The notes under the pieces: model-generated
The model's database searches: none
Seen by the model: only the letters and a program-made list of their open reading frames with translations
Told to the model about the DNA's origin: nothing
Assembly (NCBI RefSeq): GCF_900099965.1
Contig: NZ_FNDJ01000007.1
Coordinates: 1-64,000 of the forward strand
Source of the DNA: Nonomuraea jiangxiensis
GTDB taxonomy: Bacteria > Actinomycetota > Actinomycetes > Streptosporangiales > Streptosporangiaceae
Length of the DNA stretch: 64,000 nt
Direction: 5' to 3'
Made by a program: the position numbers and the translations under genes
Shown: piece after piece, positions 31,569 to 39,818 of the stretch
How the letters are laid out: each line of letters starts with the position of its first letter
Position numbering within the stretch: the stretch's first letter is position 1

Positions 31569-34500
31569 CCGCCTCGATGAGCGCGACCAGGCCGTCGGCG
31601 TCGAGCAGGTCGACCGGGCGCACGGTCCGGTTGGCGCGGACGTAGTGAAAGGCCGCCCGCACCTTCTCCAGCGGCACGCCCGCCAGGTGCGACCAGGCCA
31701 GCCGGTAGGCGGCCAGCTGCACGGTGGCGGCCCTGGCGGCCTTGCCCCTGGGCGGGGTCCCGGTCTTCCAGTCGACGACCTCGTAGCCGCCGTCGGGCAG
31801 CTCGAACACGGCGTCCATCCGGCCGCGCACCACCCGATCGGCGATCATGGTCTCGAACGGCACCTCGAGATCCACCGGCCGCTGGTCGGCCCACTCGCTC
31901 TCCTCGAACCGCTCCTGCAGCTCCGCCAGGCGTACGTCGGCCTCTTCGAGCTCGTCGTACAGCTCGATGTCGTCGATCAGCCGCTGCTGGTCCCAGCGCG
32001 TCTCCAGCCACTTGTGGAACGACGTGCCGCGGCGGGCCAGCGGCGCGGGCTTGACCGGGACCGGCCGGCGGATCCTGCGGGCCAGCTCGCGCGGGTCGGC
32101 GGCCAGCGTGACCAGTGACGACACGGTCAGCTTGGCCGGCAGCTCGACGATCGTGGCGGGCTTGCGGCGGTGCATCTCGCGCTCGCGCAGCAGCAGCTCG
32201 GTGTCGCGTTCCCAGGCCCGCAGGCGCTCCTCTTCGTACGCCCGCAATGGCTCCTCCTCGTCACCGGTCGCGAGCGTGCCCGCCAGGGCGTCCTCGACCA
32301 GCCGGGCGCCGTCGAGCACGGACTCGTAGCGCAGGCCCTCGGGCGTGACCGGCCAGATGGCCTCGGCGGGCTCGGCGAGCAGCGGGTTGGTGGCGCCCTC
32401 CGCCAGGTCCTCGGCCCAGAACGCGACCCGGTCGGCGGTGTCGCGGATCTCCAGCAGGAAGTCGGAGGGCTCCAGCGGCTTGGTGGCGGTGCCCCAGCGG
32501 TAGCCGGAGGCGATCAGGTGGTAGTGGGCGCGGGTGACGGCCACGTAGGCCAGCCTGCGCTCCTCCATCAGGTCGCGGTCGCGGCACTGTTCGTCGAACG
32601 CGGCCAGCTCTTCCTTGCTCAGCCCGGCCAGCCGGGGCAGGTCGGCGGCGTCGCCGCGCAGGGCGTAGGGCAGCTTGCGGGGATTTTCGGTCCAGCGGCT
32701 GTTCATCACGGGGGTGGCGGGGAACATGCTGCCCGTCGCGATCGTCCCCTTCGAGCTGACGAGCTGCGACAGGCCCGGCACCACCACGATCGGCCACTCC
32801 AGGCCCTTGGAGGCGTGCACGGTCATCAGCTTGACGCTGTTGCTCTCTCCCACCCGGCCCGCCTCCAGGCCGAACTCCTCGGTCTCCGCCGCCTGGAGAT
32901 AGGCCAGGAACGCCCCGAGCGTCGGATCCTCCGCGTCGCCCGCGAACCGGGAGGCGGAGTCGAGGAACGCGTCGAGGTCGGCCCGCGCGGCGAACGCGCC
33001 GGCGTTGCCGCTGCGGGCGGCCACCTCGACGTCCAGGCCGAGCCTGCGCTCCACCTCGGTGATCAGGTCGGGCAGCGGCTGCGCGGTGTGGGCACGCAGC
33101 TGGCGCAGCTCGTGGGCGAGCGGGACGAGCCGGGTGCGGGCCAGCGGCGAGAGCGGCTCCAGCCACTCCGCCCGGTCGGGCAGCTCGTCCAGGGCGTCGA
33201 TCAGGCTGCCGCGTTCCCCGGCCATGTCGGCCACCACCTGGTCGAGCGGGTCCTCCTCGCGATGGCTCTCGCTCAGCTCGCGGGCCAGCTCCCTGGCGTG
33301 CTCGCCCAGCACCCGCAGGTCGGCCGGGCCGATCCGCCAGCGCGGCCCGGCCAGCAGCCTGGCCAGCGCGTCGCCGGCCGTCGGGTCGTACAGGACGCGG
33401 AGCGTGGCGACGATGTCGTTGACCTCGGGCACGGTCAGCAGGCCGCCGAGACCGACCACCTCGACCGGGATGTCCCGCGCTTCGAGCGCCCGGCGCAGCG
33501 CCGGGAACTGCGAGCGTTTCCTGGCCAGGATCGCCACGTCCTGGGGCTGGACGGCGAGCGTCTTCTTCCGCTCCTTCTCGCCCCACGGCATGCCGTCGGG
33601 GGCGACCTCCTGGCCGAGGATCCTGGCTATGCCGTCGGCGATCCAGCCGGCCTCGTCGTCGGCGGTCTCGTGGAAGGCGCAGGTGACGCGGCCACGCTCC
33701 ACCCGGTTGGGGCCGGGGACCAGGACGGGGACCTCGCGGGCCTCCATGCGGAGCGGCAGCTGCACGCGGGCGGCGACGTCGAGGACGCGGTCGCCGTTGC
33801 GGAAGCTGACGCTGAGCTGGCGCACCTCCGCGGGATCGCCGGTGCTGGTCCGGAAGTCCCTGGGGAAGCGCCGCAGGTTGCCGGCGGAGGCGCCGCGCCA
33901 GCCGTAGATCGACTGGCACGGGTCGCCGACGGCCGTGACCGGGTGGCCGCCGCCGTAGAGGGAGCGGAGCAGGACGAGCTGGGCGTGGCTGGTGTCCTGG
34001 TATTCGTCCAGCAGGACCACGGAGTAGCGCGAGCGTTCCATCTCGCCCACCTCCTTGTGGTTCGCGGCGATCCTGGCGGCCAGCGACATCTGGTCGCCGT
34101 AGTCGATGACCTCGCGGCCGCGCTTGAGCCGCTCGTACGCCTCCACCAGCGGCAGCAACTGCTCCCTGGCCGCGTGGACGCTGACCGGCCGGCCCTGCGC
34201 GGCCACCCGCCGGCCCGGCAGGGCGTCGTAGCGCTCCCGCAGCCACTCCCCCACCCGGCGCACGTCGGAGGCGGTGCGCAGGTGCTCGGACAGCTCGCCG
34301 GCCAGCTCCAGCACGGCGGCCGTGACCGAGGGCGGGCCCAGCTCGATCTTGTCCATCGGCCCGTCGTACATCGCCACCACCCGCGAGGCGAGCTGCCACG
34401 ACACGGCCGGGGTGACCAGGCGCATGGTGGGCTCCAGGCCCTCGCGCAGCGCGTGGTCGGTGACCAGGCGGGCGGCGTAGGCGTGGTAGGTGGAGACGGT

Positions 34501-34806
34501 CGGCTCGTTGTCCACCGTGCCGGGCTCGGCCAGACCAGCCTCCGCCAGGCCGTTGAGCCGCTCCCTGACCCGGGTGGCCAGCTCGGCGGCGGCCTTGCGG
34601 GTGAACGTCAGGCCGAGCACGTTTTCCGGCTTGACCAGGCCGTTGGCCACGAGCCAGACCACCCGTCCCGCCATGGTCTCGCTCTTGCCCGAGCCGGCGC
34701 CCGCCATGACGACCATCGGCTCCAGCGGGGACTCGATGACCTCGGCCTGCTCGCGGGTGGGGGGCAGGATGCCGAGCTTGTCGGCGAGCTCGACGGGGGT
34801 CAGCAC
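31528..34806 (-). CDS. adnB: AdnB, helicase-nuclease subunit
   Basis: A 1092-aa SF1 helicase fused to a RecB-type nuclease, one subunit of AdnAB, which resects double-strand DNA ends for recombination in actinobacteria. Walker A MAGAGSGKSETM is at about 33-43, motif II LLDEYQDTSHA near 265, HASKGLEWPIVVVPG is motif V, and the nuclease core YEVVDWKTGTPP lies near 1010. GTG 34806 overlaps the adnA stop (GTGCTGA), so the subunits are translationally coupled. The stop at 31528 lies inside the convergent decarboxylase gene. Confidence 0.95.
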   Translation of the reverse strand: MLTPVELADKLGILPPTREQAEVIESPLEPMVVMAGAGSGKSETMAGRVVWLVANGLVKPENVLGLTFTRKAAAELATRVRERLNGLAEAGLAEPGTVDNEPTVSTYHAYAARLVTDHALREGLEPTMRLVTPAVSWQLASRVVAMYDGPMDKIELGPPSVTAAVLELAGELSEHLRTASDVRRVGEWLRERYDALPGRRVAAQGRPVSVHAAREQLLPLVEAYERLKRGREVIDYGDQMSLAARIAANHKEVGEMERSRYSVVLLDEYQDTSHAQLVLLRSLYGGGHPVTAVGDPCQSIYGWRGASAGNLRRFPRDFRTSTGDPAEVRQLSVSFRNGDRVLDVAARVQLPLRMEAREVPVLVPGPNRVERGRVTCAFHETADDEAGWIADGIARILGQEVAPDGMPWGEKERKKTLAVQPQDVAILARKRSQFPALRRALEARDIPVEVVGLGGLLTVPEVNDIVATLRVLYDPTAGDALARLLAGPRWRIGPADLRVLGEHARELARELSESHREEDPLDQVVADMAGERGSLIDALDELPDRAEWLEPLSPLARTRLVPLAHELRQLRAHTAQPLPDLITEVERRLGLDVEVAARSGNAGAFAARADLDAFLDSASRFAGDAEDPTLGAFLAYLQAAETEEFGLEAGRVGESNSVKLMTVHASKGLEWPIVVVPGLSQLVSSKGTIATGSMFPATPVMNSRWTENPRKLPYALRGDAADLPRLAGLSKEELAAFDEQCRDRDLMEERRLAYVAVTRAHYHLIASGYRWGTATKPLEPSDFLLEIRDTADRVAFWAEDLAEGATNPLLAEPAEAIWPVTPEGLRYESVLDGARLVEDALAGTLATGDEEEPLRAYEEERLRAWERDTELLLREREMHRRKPATIVELPAKLTVSSLVTLAADPRELARRIRRPVPVKPAPLARRGTSFHKWLETRWDQQRLIDDIELYDELEEADVRLAELQERFEESEWADQRPVDLEVPFETMIADRVVRGRMDAVFELPDGGYEVVDWKTGTPPRGKAARAATVQLAAYRLAWSHLAGVPLEKVRAAFHYVRANRTVRPVDLLDADGLVALIEAVTPLDSGTPASDA

Positions 34807-37800
34807 ACCTGGCCCCCGTTGTCGTTGACCGGGCAGCTCGCCCTGGCCGCGCACGTGCGGCAGCCGTCGTTGACCTTGGCCTGGAAGAACGGGCCCGACA
34901 TGCCGGTCGCCACCGTGTCGACCAGGTCCTTGGCCCAGCCAGGGTCCCTGTCCTCGGCCAGCGCGCCCTGCGTCTGCTCCAGGGCGGCGTTCTTGCCCGC
35001 CGCCTTGCCGAGCTGCACCAGCGCGGCACCGCCCGGCTCGGTCATGCCGTGCCGGGCGAAGGCCCCGAGCAGCGCGGCGAGCTGGTAGACGCCGAGCTGC
35101 GGGTGGCGGTCGAGATCTCCGGCCTTGGGCTTGGAGCCGCCGGTCTTGAGGTCGATGATCACCGCGCGGCCGTCCTCGTCGCTCTCCACGCGGTCGACCC
35201 GGCCCTTGATCTGCACGCCTTCGGAGACCATGGCGATGAAGGACTCCTCCAGGGCCTTCAGCTCGCGCGGGTTGTCCTTCTGCCAGCGCAGGAACTTGCC
35301 GATCATCTGCTCGGCGACCTGGCGCTGCTTGCGGTTGTACCAGGTGCCGCCGAAGTCGAGCTCGCCCCAGATCCGGTCGAGGCGGTCGCCCAGCAGGTCC
35401 TCGCTGGGCAGGTCGGTGGCGGCCAGCACGGCCAGCGCGTGGATGACGTTGCCCAGGCCCTGCGCGGTGCTGGTGCCCGCGGCGCCGACCGCGGTCTCCA
35501 GGAGCCAGCGCAGGCCGCACTTGGTGAAGCTCTCGACCGCCGAGGGCGAGATGCTCACGATGTCGTCGGGCCAGCTCAGCGGGCGGTCGTCGGAGATGGG
35601 GGTCAGGGCGTACCAGTCGTTGGGGTGGGCGCCCTGGACGCCGGCGGCGGCCAGGCGGGCGAGCTGCCGCGCCGCCTCGCGCCGGACCGTCGCGGGCTTG
35701 GTGGGGTCGGTCACCGCGCTGCGGAGGTCGGCGACCAGGGCCGGCATGTTCAGCCAGCGCGCCCGGTCGTCGACCGTGGCCGACTCGACGGCGCCCGGCA
35801 TCAGCTCCGTCAGGAACCTGGACGGCCGCTCGTCGGTGTCCTCGCCGCCCACCGCCGTCACCACCAGCCGGCGCCTGGCCCTGGTGACGGCCACGTAGAA
35901 CAGCCTGCGCTCCTCGGCCAGCAGCTTGGAGGTCAGCGACGCGGCGCTCGGCTCCGCGCCCTCGACCACCTCGACGAGGTCCTCCACACCCAGCATCGAC
36001 CCGCGCAGGCGCAGGTCGGGCCAGACCCCTTCCTGCACGCCGGCGACCACCACGACGTCCCATTCGAGGCCCTTGGAGCGGTGGGCGGTCAGCACGCGTA
36101 CGGCGTCGCCGTCGGGAGCCCGGTCGGCCAGCGTGTCGCCGGGGATCTCCTGGGCCGCCAGGTCGTCGATGAACACCTCCGGCCCCGCCTTGGGCATCCG
36201 GTCCACGAACCTGGCCGCGTGGTCGAACAGCGCCACCACGGCGTCGAGGTCGCGGTCGGCCTGGGCGCCCCTGGGGCCGCCCGACAGGCTCAGGTCGGTC
36301 CAGCGCTGGGCCAGGCCGCTGCCGTGCCACACGGCCCAGAGCAGGTCCTCCGCGGTGCCCTGCTCGCGAACGGCCTCCTTGGCGGCCTGCAGCAGCCTGG
36401 CGACGCGTTCGGCGGGCAGGGCGACGTGCGGCTCGATCCGGGTGAGCTCGCGCGGGTCCTGCACGGCCGCGACGAGCAACTCCCCGGACGACCGCGCCCC
36501 GGCACGGGAACCACCGTCGCCGGGCAGCGGCGCGGCCTGGGAGTCCTCGGGGGGCTGCGGCGCGGCCTGAGAGCCGTCGGCAAGCTTCGGCGGGGCCTCG
36601 GAGTCCCCGGGGGGCTGCGGCGCGGTCTGGGAGCCGTCGGCAGGCTGCGGCGGGGTCTCGGGGCCGTCGGCGGGCTGCGGGGTGGCGGTGGGGGGGTCGG
36701 CGTTCGTGGCCTCGTTCTCGGCGATCTTGAGGGCGCGGCGGAGGCGGCGTACGCCGATCATGTCCGTGCCGCCGAGCGGGCCCGTCAGCAGCTCCTCGGC
36801 CACCCCCTCGTCGAGCTGCGCGGGATCCATCGCCACCTTGAGCATCGTGAGCAGCGGCCGGACACCGGGCTCCTGGGCGATCGGCACCTCGTCGCCCGCG
36901 ATCATCGTCGGCACGCCGGCGTTGACCAGCGCCCGCCGCAGCAGCGGCACCTGCCGCCGGGCCGAACGGACCAACACCGCCATGCGGTGCCACGGCACCC
37001 CGTCGATCAGGTGGGCACGGCGCAGCGTGTCGGCGACGATGGCCGCCTCCTGGCTGGTGCTGTCGGCCAGCAGCACGCGCGCCTCGCCCGCCTCGACCTC
37101 CGGCAGCGCCACCAGGTCGCGGTGACCATGCTCGTGGCCGTAGACGTGGTCGGGCCGGGGCGCGACGGGCAGGCGGGCGGCCACCCGGCGGGAGGCCTCC
37201 AGCAGGTCGGCGCCGCTCCTGCGGCACACCCGCAGCGCGAGCACGGGGGCCTCGCGGCCGTCACGGGTCGGGAAGCGCTCGGGGAACTTCATGATGCCGT
37301 GCACGTCGGCGCCACGGAAGCCGTAGATCGACTGGTCGGGGTCGCCCACCGCGACCAGGTCGCGCCCGTCGCCGGCCAGCTGGGCCAGCAGCAGCTCCTG
37401 CGCCGGGTCGGTGTCCTGGTATTCGTCCACGAAGATCGCGTCGTGCGCGGCCCGCTCACGCGCCCGCACCTCCGGCCTGGCCAGCAGCGCGGAGGCGGCC
37501 GCGACCAGCTCGGCGTAGTCGTAGGTCTCCTCCGGAGCAAGGTCGAACCTGTCCTGGTAGCGCTCGAAGAAGCGGCCGGCCGCCACCCAGTCGCTCCTGC
37601 CGTGCTGCCTGCCGAGCGCGACCAGGCGCTCGCCGTCGAGCCCGCGCTCGTTGGCCCTGGACAGGAAGTCGCGCAGCTCCTCGGCGAATCCGCGGGTCTT
37701 GAGCGGCTCGCGCAGCGACACCGGCCAGTCCAGCCCGCCGTTCTCCAGCTCGCCGTGGAGCAGCCGGCGGATCTCCAGCAGTTGCTCAGGCCCGGTGAGG

Positions 37801-38186
37801 AGCCGGGGCGGGGGCCTGCCGTCGAGCACCGCCTCGCGGCGCAGGAGCGCGTAGGCGTAGGAGTGGAAGGTCAGGGCGAGCGGGGTGCGGGTGGTGCGGC
37901 GCAGCCGGCCGGTGACGCGCTCGCGCAGCTCGCCCGCCGCCTTGCGGCTGAAGGTGAGGATGAGGACGCGCTCGGGGTCGAGGCCGCGGCGCTCGATCCT
38001 GTCGACCACGCTCTCCACGATCGTGGTGGTCTTGCCGGTGCCCGGACCAGCGAGGACGAGGAGGGGGCCGCTCTGGTGCTCGACCACGGCACGCTGGTGC
38101 TCATCCAGCACAGGGGGCTCAACTGGGCCGCCGCTGCCACGGCGCACCAACCGCCAGGTCTGACCACTCACAGCACTAGATTCCAC
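34800..38186 (-). CDS. adnA: AdnA, helicase-nuclease subunit with Pro-rich insert
   Basis: About 1128 aa: N-terminal UvrD-like helicase (Walker A LAGPGTGKTTTI near 43-54, FVDEYQDTDPA near 255), and a C-terminal RecB-type nuclease (VIIDLKTGGSKPK near 1010). Cysteines in KCGLRWL and in CRTCAARASC at the C-terminus suggest an iron-sulphur or metal knot as in AddB-type nucleases. A Pro/Ala/Asp-rich run of 10-residue repeats, encoded at about 36517-36690, interrupts the helicase half. GTG 38186 is the likely start; GTG 38171 is possible; the frame upstream lacks family similarity. Confidence 0.93.
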   Translation of the reverse strand: MESSAVSGQTWRLVRRGSGGPVEPPVLDEHQRAVVEHQSGPLLVLAGPGTGKTTTIVESVVDRIERRGLDPERVLILTFSRKAAGELRERVTGRLRRTTRTPLALTFHSYAYALLRREAVLDGRPPPRLLTGPEQLLEIRRLLHGELENGGLDWPVSLREPLKTRGFAEELRDFLSRANERGLDGERLVALGRQHGRSDWVAAGRFFERYQDRFDLAPEETYDYAELVAAASALLARPEVRARERAAHDAIFVDEYQDTDPAQELLLAQLAGDGRDLVAVGDPDQSIYGFRGADVHGIMKFPERFPTRDGREAPVLALRVCRRSGADLLEASRRVAARLPVAPRPDHVYGHEHGHRDLVALPEVEAGEARVLLADSTSQEAAIVADTLRRAHLIDGVPWHRMAVLVRSARRQVPLLRRALVNAGVPTMIAGDEVPIAQEPGVRPLLTMLKVAMDPAQLDEGVAEELLTGPLGGTDMIGVRRLRRALKIAENEATNADPPTATPQPADGPETPPQPADGSQTAPQPPGDSEAPPKLADGSQAAPQPPEDSQAAPLPGDGGSRAGARSSGELLVAAVQDPRELTRIEPHVALPAERVARLLQAAKEAVREQGTAEDLLWAVWHGSGLAQRWTDLSLSGGPRGAQADRDLDAVVALFDHAARFVDRMPKAGPEVFIDDLAAQEIPGDTLADRAPDGDAVRVLTAHRSKGLEWDVVVVAGVQEGVWPDLRLRGSMLGVEDLVEVVEGAEPSAASLTSKLLAEERRLFYVAVTRARRRLVVTAVGGEDTDERPSRFLTELMPGAVESATVDDRARWLNMPALVADLRSAVTDPTKPATVRREAARQLARLAAAGVQGAHPNDWYALTPISDDRPLSWPDDIVSISPSAVESFTKCGLRWLLETAVGAAGTSTAQGLGNVIHALAVLAATDLPSEDLLGDRLDRIWGELDFGGTWYNRKQRQVAEQMIGKFLRWQKDNPRELKALEESFIAMVSEGVQIKGRVDRVESDEDGRAVIIDLKTGGSKPKAGDLDRHPQLGVYQLAALLGAFARHGMTEPGGAALVQLGKAAGKNAALEQTQGALAEDRDPGWAKDLVDTVATGMSGPFFQAKVNDGCRTCAARASCPVNDNGGQVC
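36517..36690. repeat. 30-bp tandem repeats inside adnA
   Basis: Five to six copies of a 30-bp unit, GGGGGCTGCGGCGCGGCCTG-like, with a stronger 60-bp period (36541-36600 and 36601-36660 differ at only a few bases). They encode repeats of the type PQPADGSQTA on the minus strand. The length is a multiple of three, so the adnA frame is kept. Confidence 0.85.
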
Positions 38187-38348
38187 CAGACCACAGGGGT
38201 AGATCGTGCCGACTTGCCCGGTCTCCCCACGCGAATCCGCCAACGTTACCCAGCTAGATATCAGGATTCTTCGCGACACGCCGGGCGCGTTGTTCGCCAA
38301 GGGCGTGGCCGCGCCTGGGGGCATCACGGCGACCTCTCCCCCAATCCG

Positions 38349-38385
38349 CGATATATCTTGACATGAGAGACACGAGATATATCGT
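38349..38385 (+). promoter_or_regulatory. Palindromic operator overlapping a promoter
   Basis: CGATATATCT (38349-38358) and AGATATATCG (38375-38384) form a perfect 10-bp inverted repeat with 16 bases between. The consensus -35 TTGACA (38358-38363) and a candidate -10 TATCGT (38380-38385, 16-base spacer) overlap it. AT-rich ATATATCT-type dyads are typical of PadR-family and similar repressors. It precedes the methyltransferase gene by 36 bases; no regulator gene is next to it. Confidence 0.7.
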
Positions 38386-38420
38386 GTTGGGCGTAGACCC
38401 GAGAACCGAGGGAGAGCGCG

Positions 38421-39083
38421 ATGACGAGGACCGACAAGGGATACCGGGGCGTCGGCATGGAAGGCCCGATCGCCCGCTGGTACGCGACCAGCACCGCCAA
38501 GGACACCTCGAGGTTCGAGGCGCAGATCGACGCGGTCCGGCGGCTCGCCCCCGCCGGCGCGGAGATCCTCGAAGTGGCCCCGGGGCCCGGATACCTGTCC
38601 ATCGCCCTGGCCGCGACCGGCGACTACACGGTCACGGGGCTCGACATCAGCGAGACCTTCGTAAGGATCGCCGGGGAGAAGGCCGCCGAGGCCGGGGTGG
38701 CGGCCGACTTCCGGCATGGGAACGCGTCGGCGATGCCGTTCGACGACGAGAGCTTCGACTTCATCGTCTGCTGCGCCGCGTTCAAGAACTTCTCCGACCC
38801 GGCCGGAGCGCTCCGCGAGATGCACCGGGTGCTGCGGCCGGGTGGCCGCGTGCTCATCAACGACTTGCGCAAGGACGTGTCCAAGGAGGCCGTGGCGGCC
38901 GACGTGGCGCGGATGCGGGCGGGGGCGCTCTCCAAGGTGTTCATCCGGTACGCGCTGCAGTCGTTCCTGCCGCGGCGGGCCTACCTGAAGGGCCAGTTGG
39001 AGGAGCTCGTCTCGCGTACCGACTTCCGTACGTGTGACATCCGGCAGTCGCCGCTGTCGCTGGACGTCGAACTCCAGAAGTGA
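38421..39083 (+). CDS. Class I SAM-dependent methyltransferase
   Basis: A 220-aa Rossmann-fold methyltransferase with motif I EILEVAPGPGYLSIAL, acidic loop GLDISETF, motif GNASAMPFDDESFDFIVCC and LREMHRVLRPGGRVLI, the pattern of UbiE/COQ5-like enzymes. ATG 38421 follows GAGGGAGAG. It stands behind a strong palindromic operator, so it is probably induced by a small molecule through an unlinked repressor. The acceptor could be a xenobiotic or small metabolite; nothing in the sequence decides. Confidence 0.88.
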   Translation: MTRTDKGYRGVGMEGPIARWYATSTAKDTSRFEAQIDAVRRLAPAGAEILEVAPGPGYLSIALAATGDYTVTGLDISETFVRIAGEKAAEAGVAADFRHGNASAMPFDDESFDFIVCCAAFKNFSDPAGALREMHRVLRPGGRVLINDLRKDVSKEAVAADVARMRAGALSKVFIRYALQSFLPRRAYLKGQLEELVSRTDFRTCDIRQSPLSLDVELQK

Positions 39084-39166
39084 ACCGGCGCAGCTCCTCG
39101 CCCACGGAGTGTCGGCCCTTGTAACGTAGCGTCACGACACGCCCCACCGCGCGAGAGGCTGATCGC

Positions 39167-39790
39167 ATGCGCTGGCTGGTCCACTCCGAGCGGACGCTGT
39201 ACGCCGACCAGTGGCTGGACGTCCGGGTGGCGGATGTGGAGTTGCCCGACGGACGACATCTCGATCACCGCCTCGTACGCACCGCGCCCGGCGCCGGGGC
39301 CGTGGTCACCGACGACCGGGATCGGGTGCTGCTGCTCTGGCGGCACCGCTTCATCACCGACAGCTGGGGGTGGGAGATCCCGATCGGGCGCGTCGAGGAC
39401 GGCGAGATGCCGGAGGCGGCGGCCGCCCGGGAGTTCGAGGAGGAGACCGGCTGGCGGCCGGGAAGGCTGCGCCCGATGCTCGCCATCCAGCCGACGAACG
39501 GCCTGTCCGACAGCCTGCACCACATCTACCGGGCCGACTCGGCCACCCGGATCGGGCCGCCCGCCGACCCCCACGAGGCCGAGCGGGTGGAATGGGTGCC
39601 CGTGGCCAGGATCCGCGAGCTGATCGACGGCGGCCACGTCGTGTGCGGGACCAGCCTGTCGGCCCTGCTCTACCTCCTGGTCGACCGCGTGCCCTGCGAC
39701 GAGGCCCCGCGCGACCGGGACGGCCTCCCCGCCGCCGACCACGACCCCGGCCGCCGTTTCCTCCTGCCCGACCTGCCCGATCTCATCTGA
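39167..39790 (+). CDS. NUDIX hydrolase, ADP-ribose pyrophosphatase-like
   Basis: A 207-aa NUDIX protein with a complete box GRVEDGEMPEAAAAREFEEE followed by TGW. The preceding strand WGWEIPIGRVEDGE and the following QPTNGLSDSLHHIYRAD resemble the ADP-ribose/sugar-nucleotide pyrophosphatase (NudF) group. Substrate is a prediction. The start is ATG 39167; no strong ribosome binding site. Lies in the same direction as the methyltransferase, 83 bases downstream, and converges with the glycerophosphotransferase gene. Confidence 0.88.
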   Translation: MRWLVHSERTLYADQWLDVRVADVELPDGRHLDHRLVRTAPGAGAVVTDDRDRVLLLWRHRFITDSWGWEIPIGRVEDGEMPEAAAAREFEEETGWRPGRLRPMLAIQPTNGLSDSLHHIYRADSATRIGPPADPHEAERVEWVPVARIRELIDGGHVVCGTSLSALLYLLVDRVPCDEAPRDRDGLPAADHDPGRRFLLPDLPDLI

Positions 39791-39818
39791 CCCGGCCCCT
39801 CACGCGGAGGGGCCGGGG

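Noticed and set aside
36517..36690. Regular 30-bp spacing considered as a CRISPR array
   Set aside because: Units are contiguous with no spacers, lie inside a coding frame and keep the frame.
34807..37227. N-terminal extension of the adnB frame to about 1899 residues
   Set aside because: The extra part overlaps adnA in another frame and is Arg/Gly/Ala low-complexity; the real start is GTG 34806.
38187..38825. N-terminal extension of adnA
   Set aside because: It would run through the dyad operator and antisense to the methyltransferase gene; helicase similarity begins after 38186.
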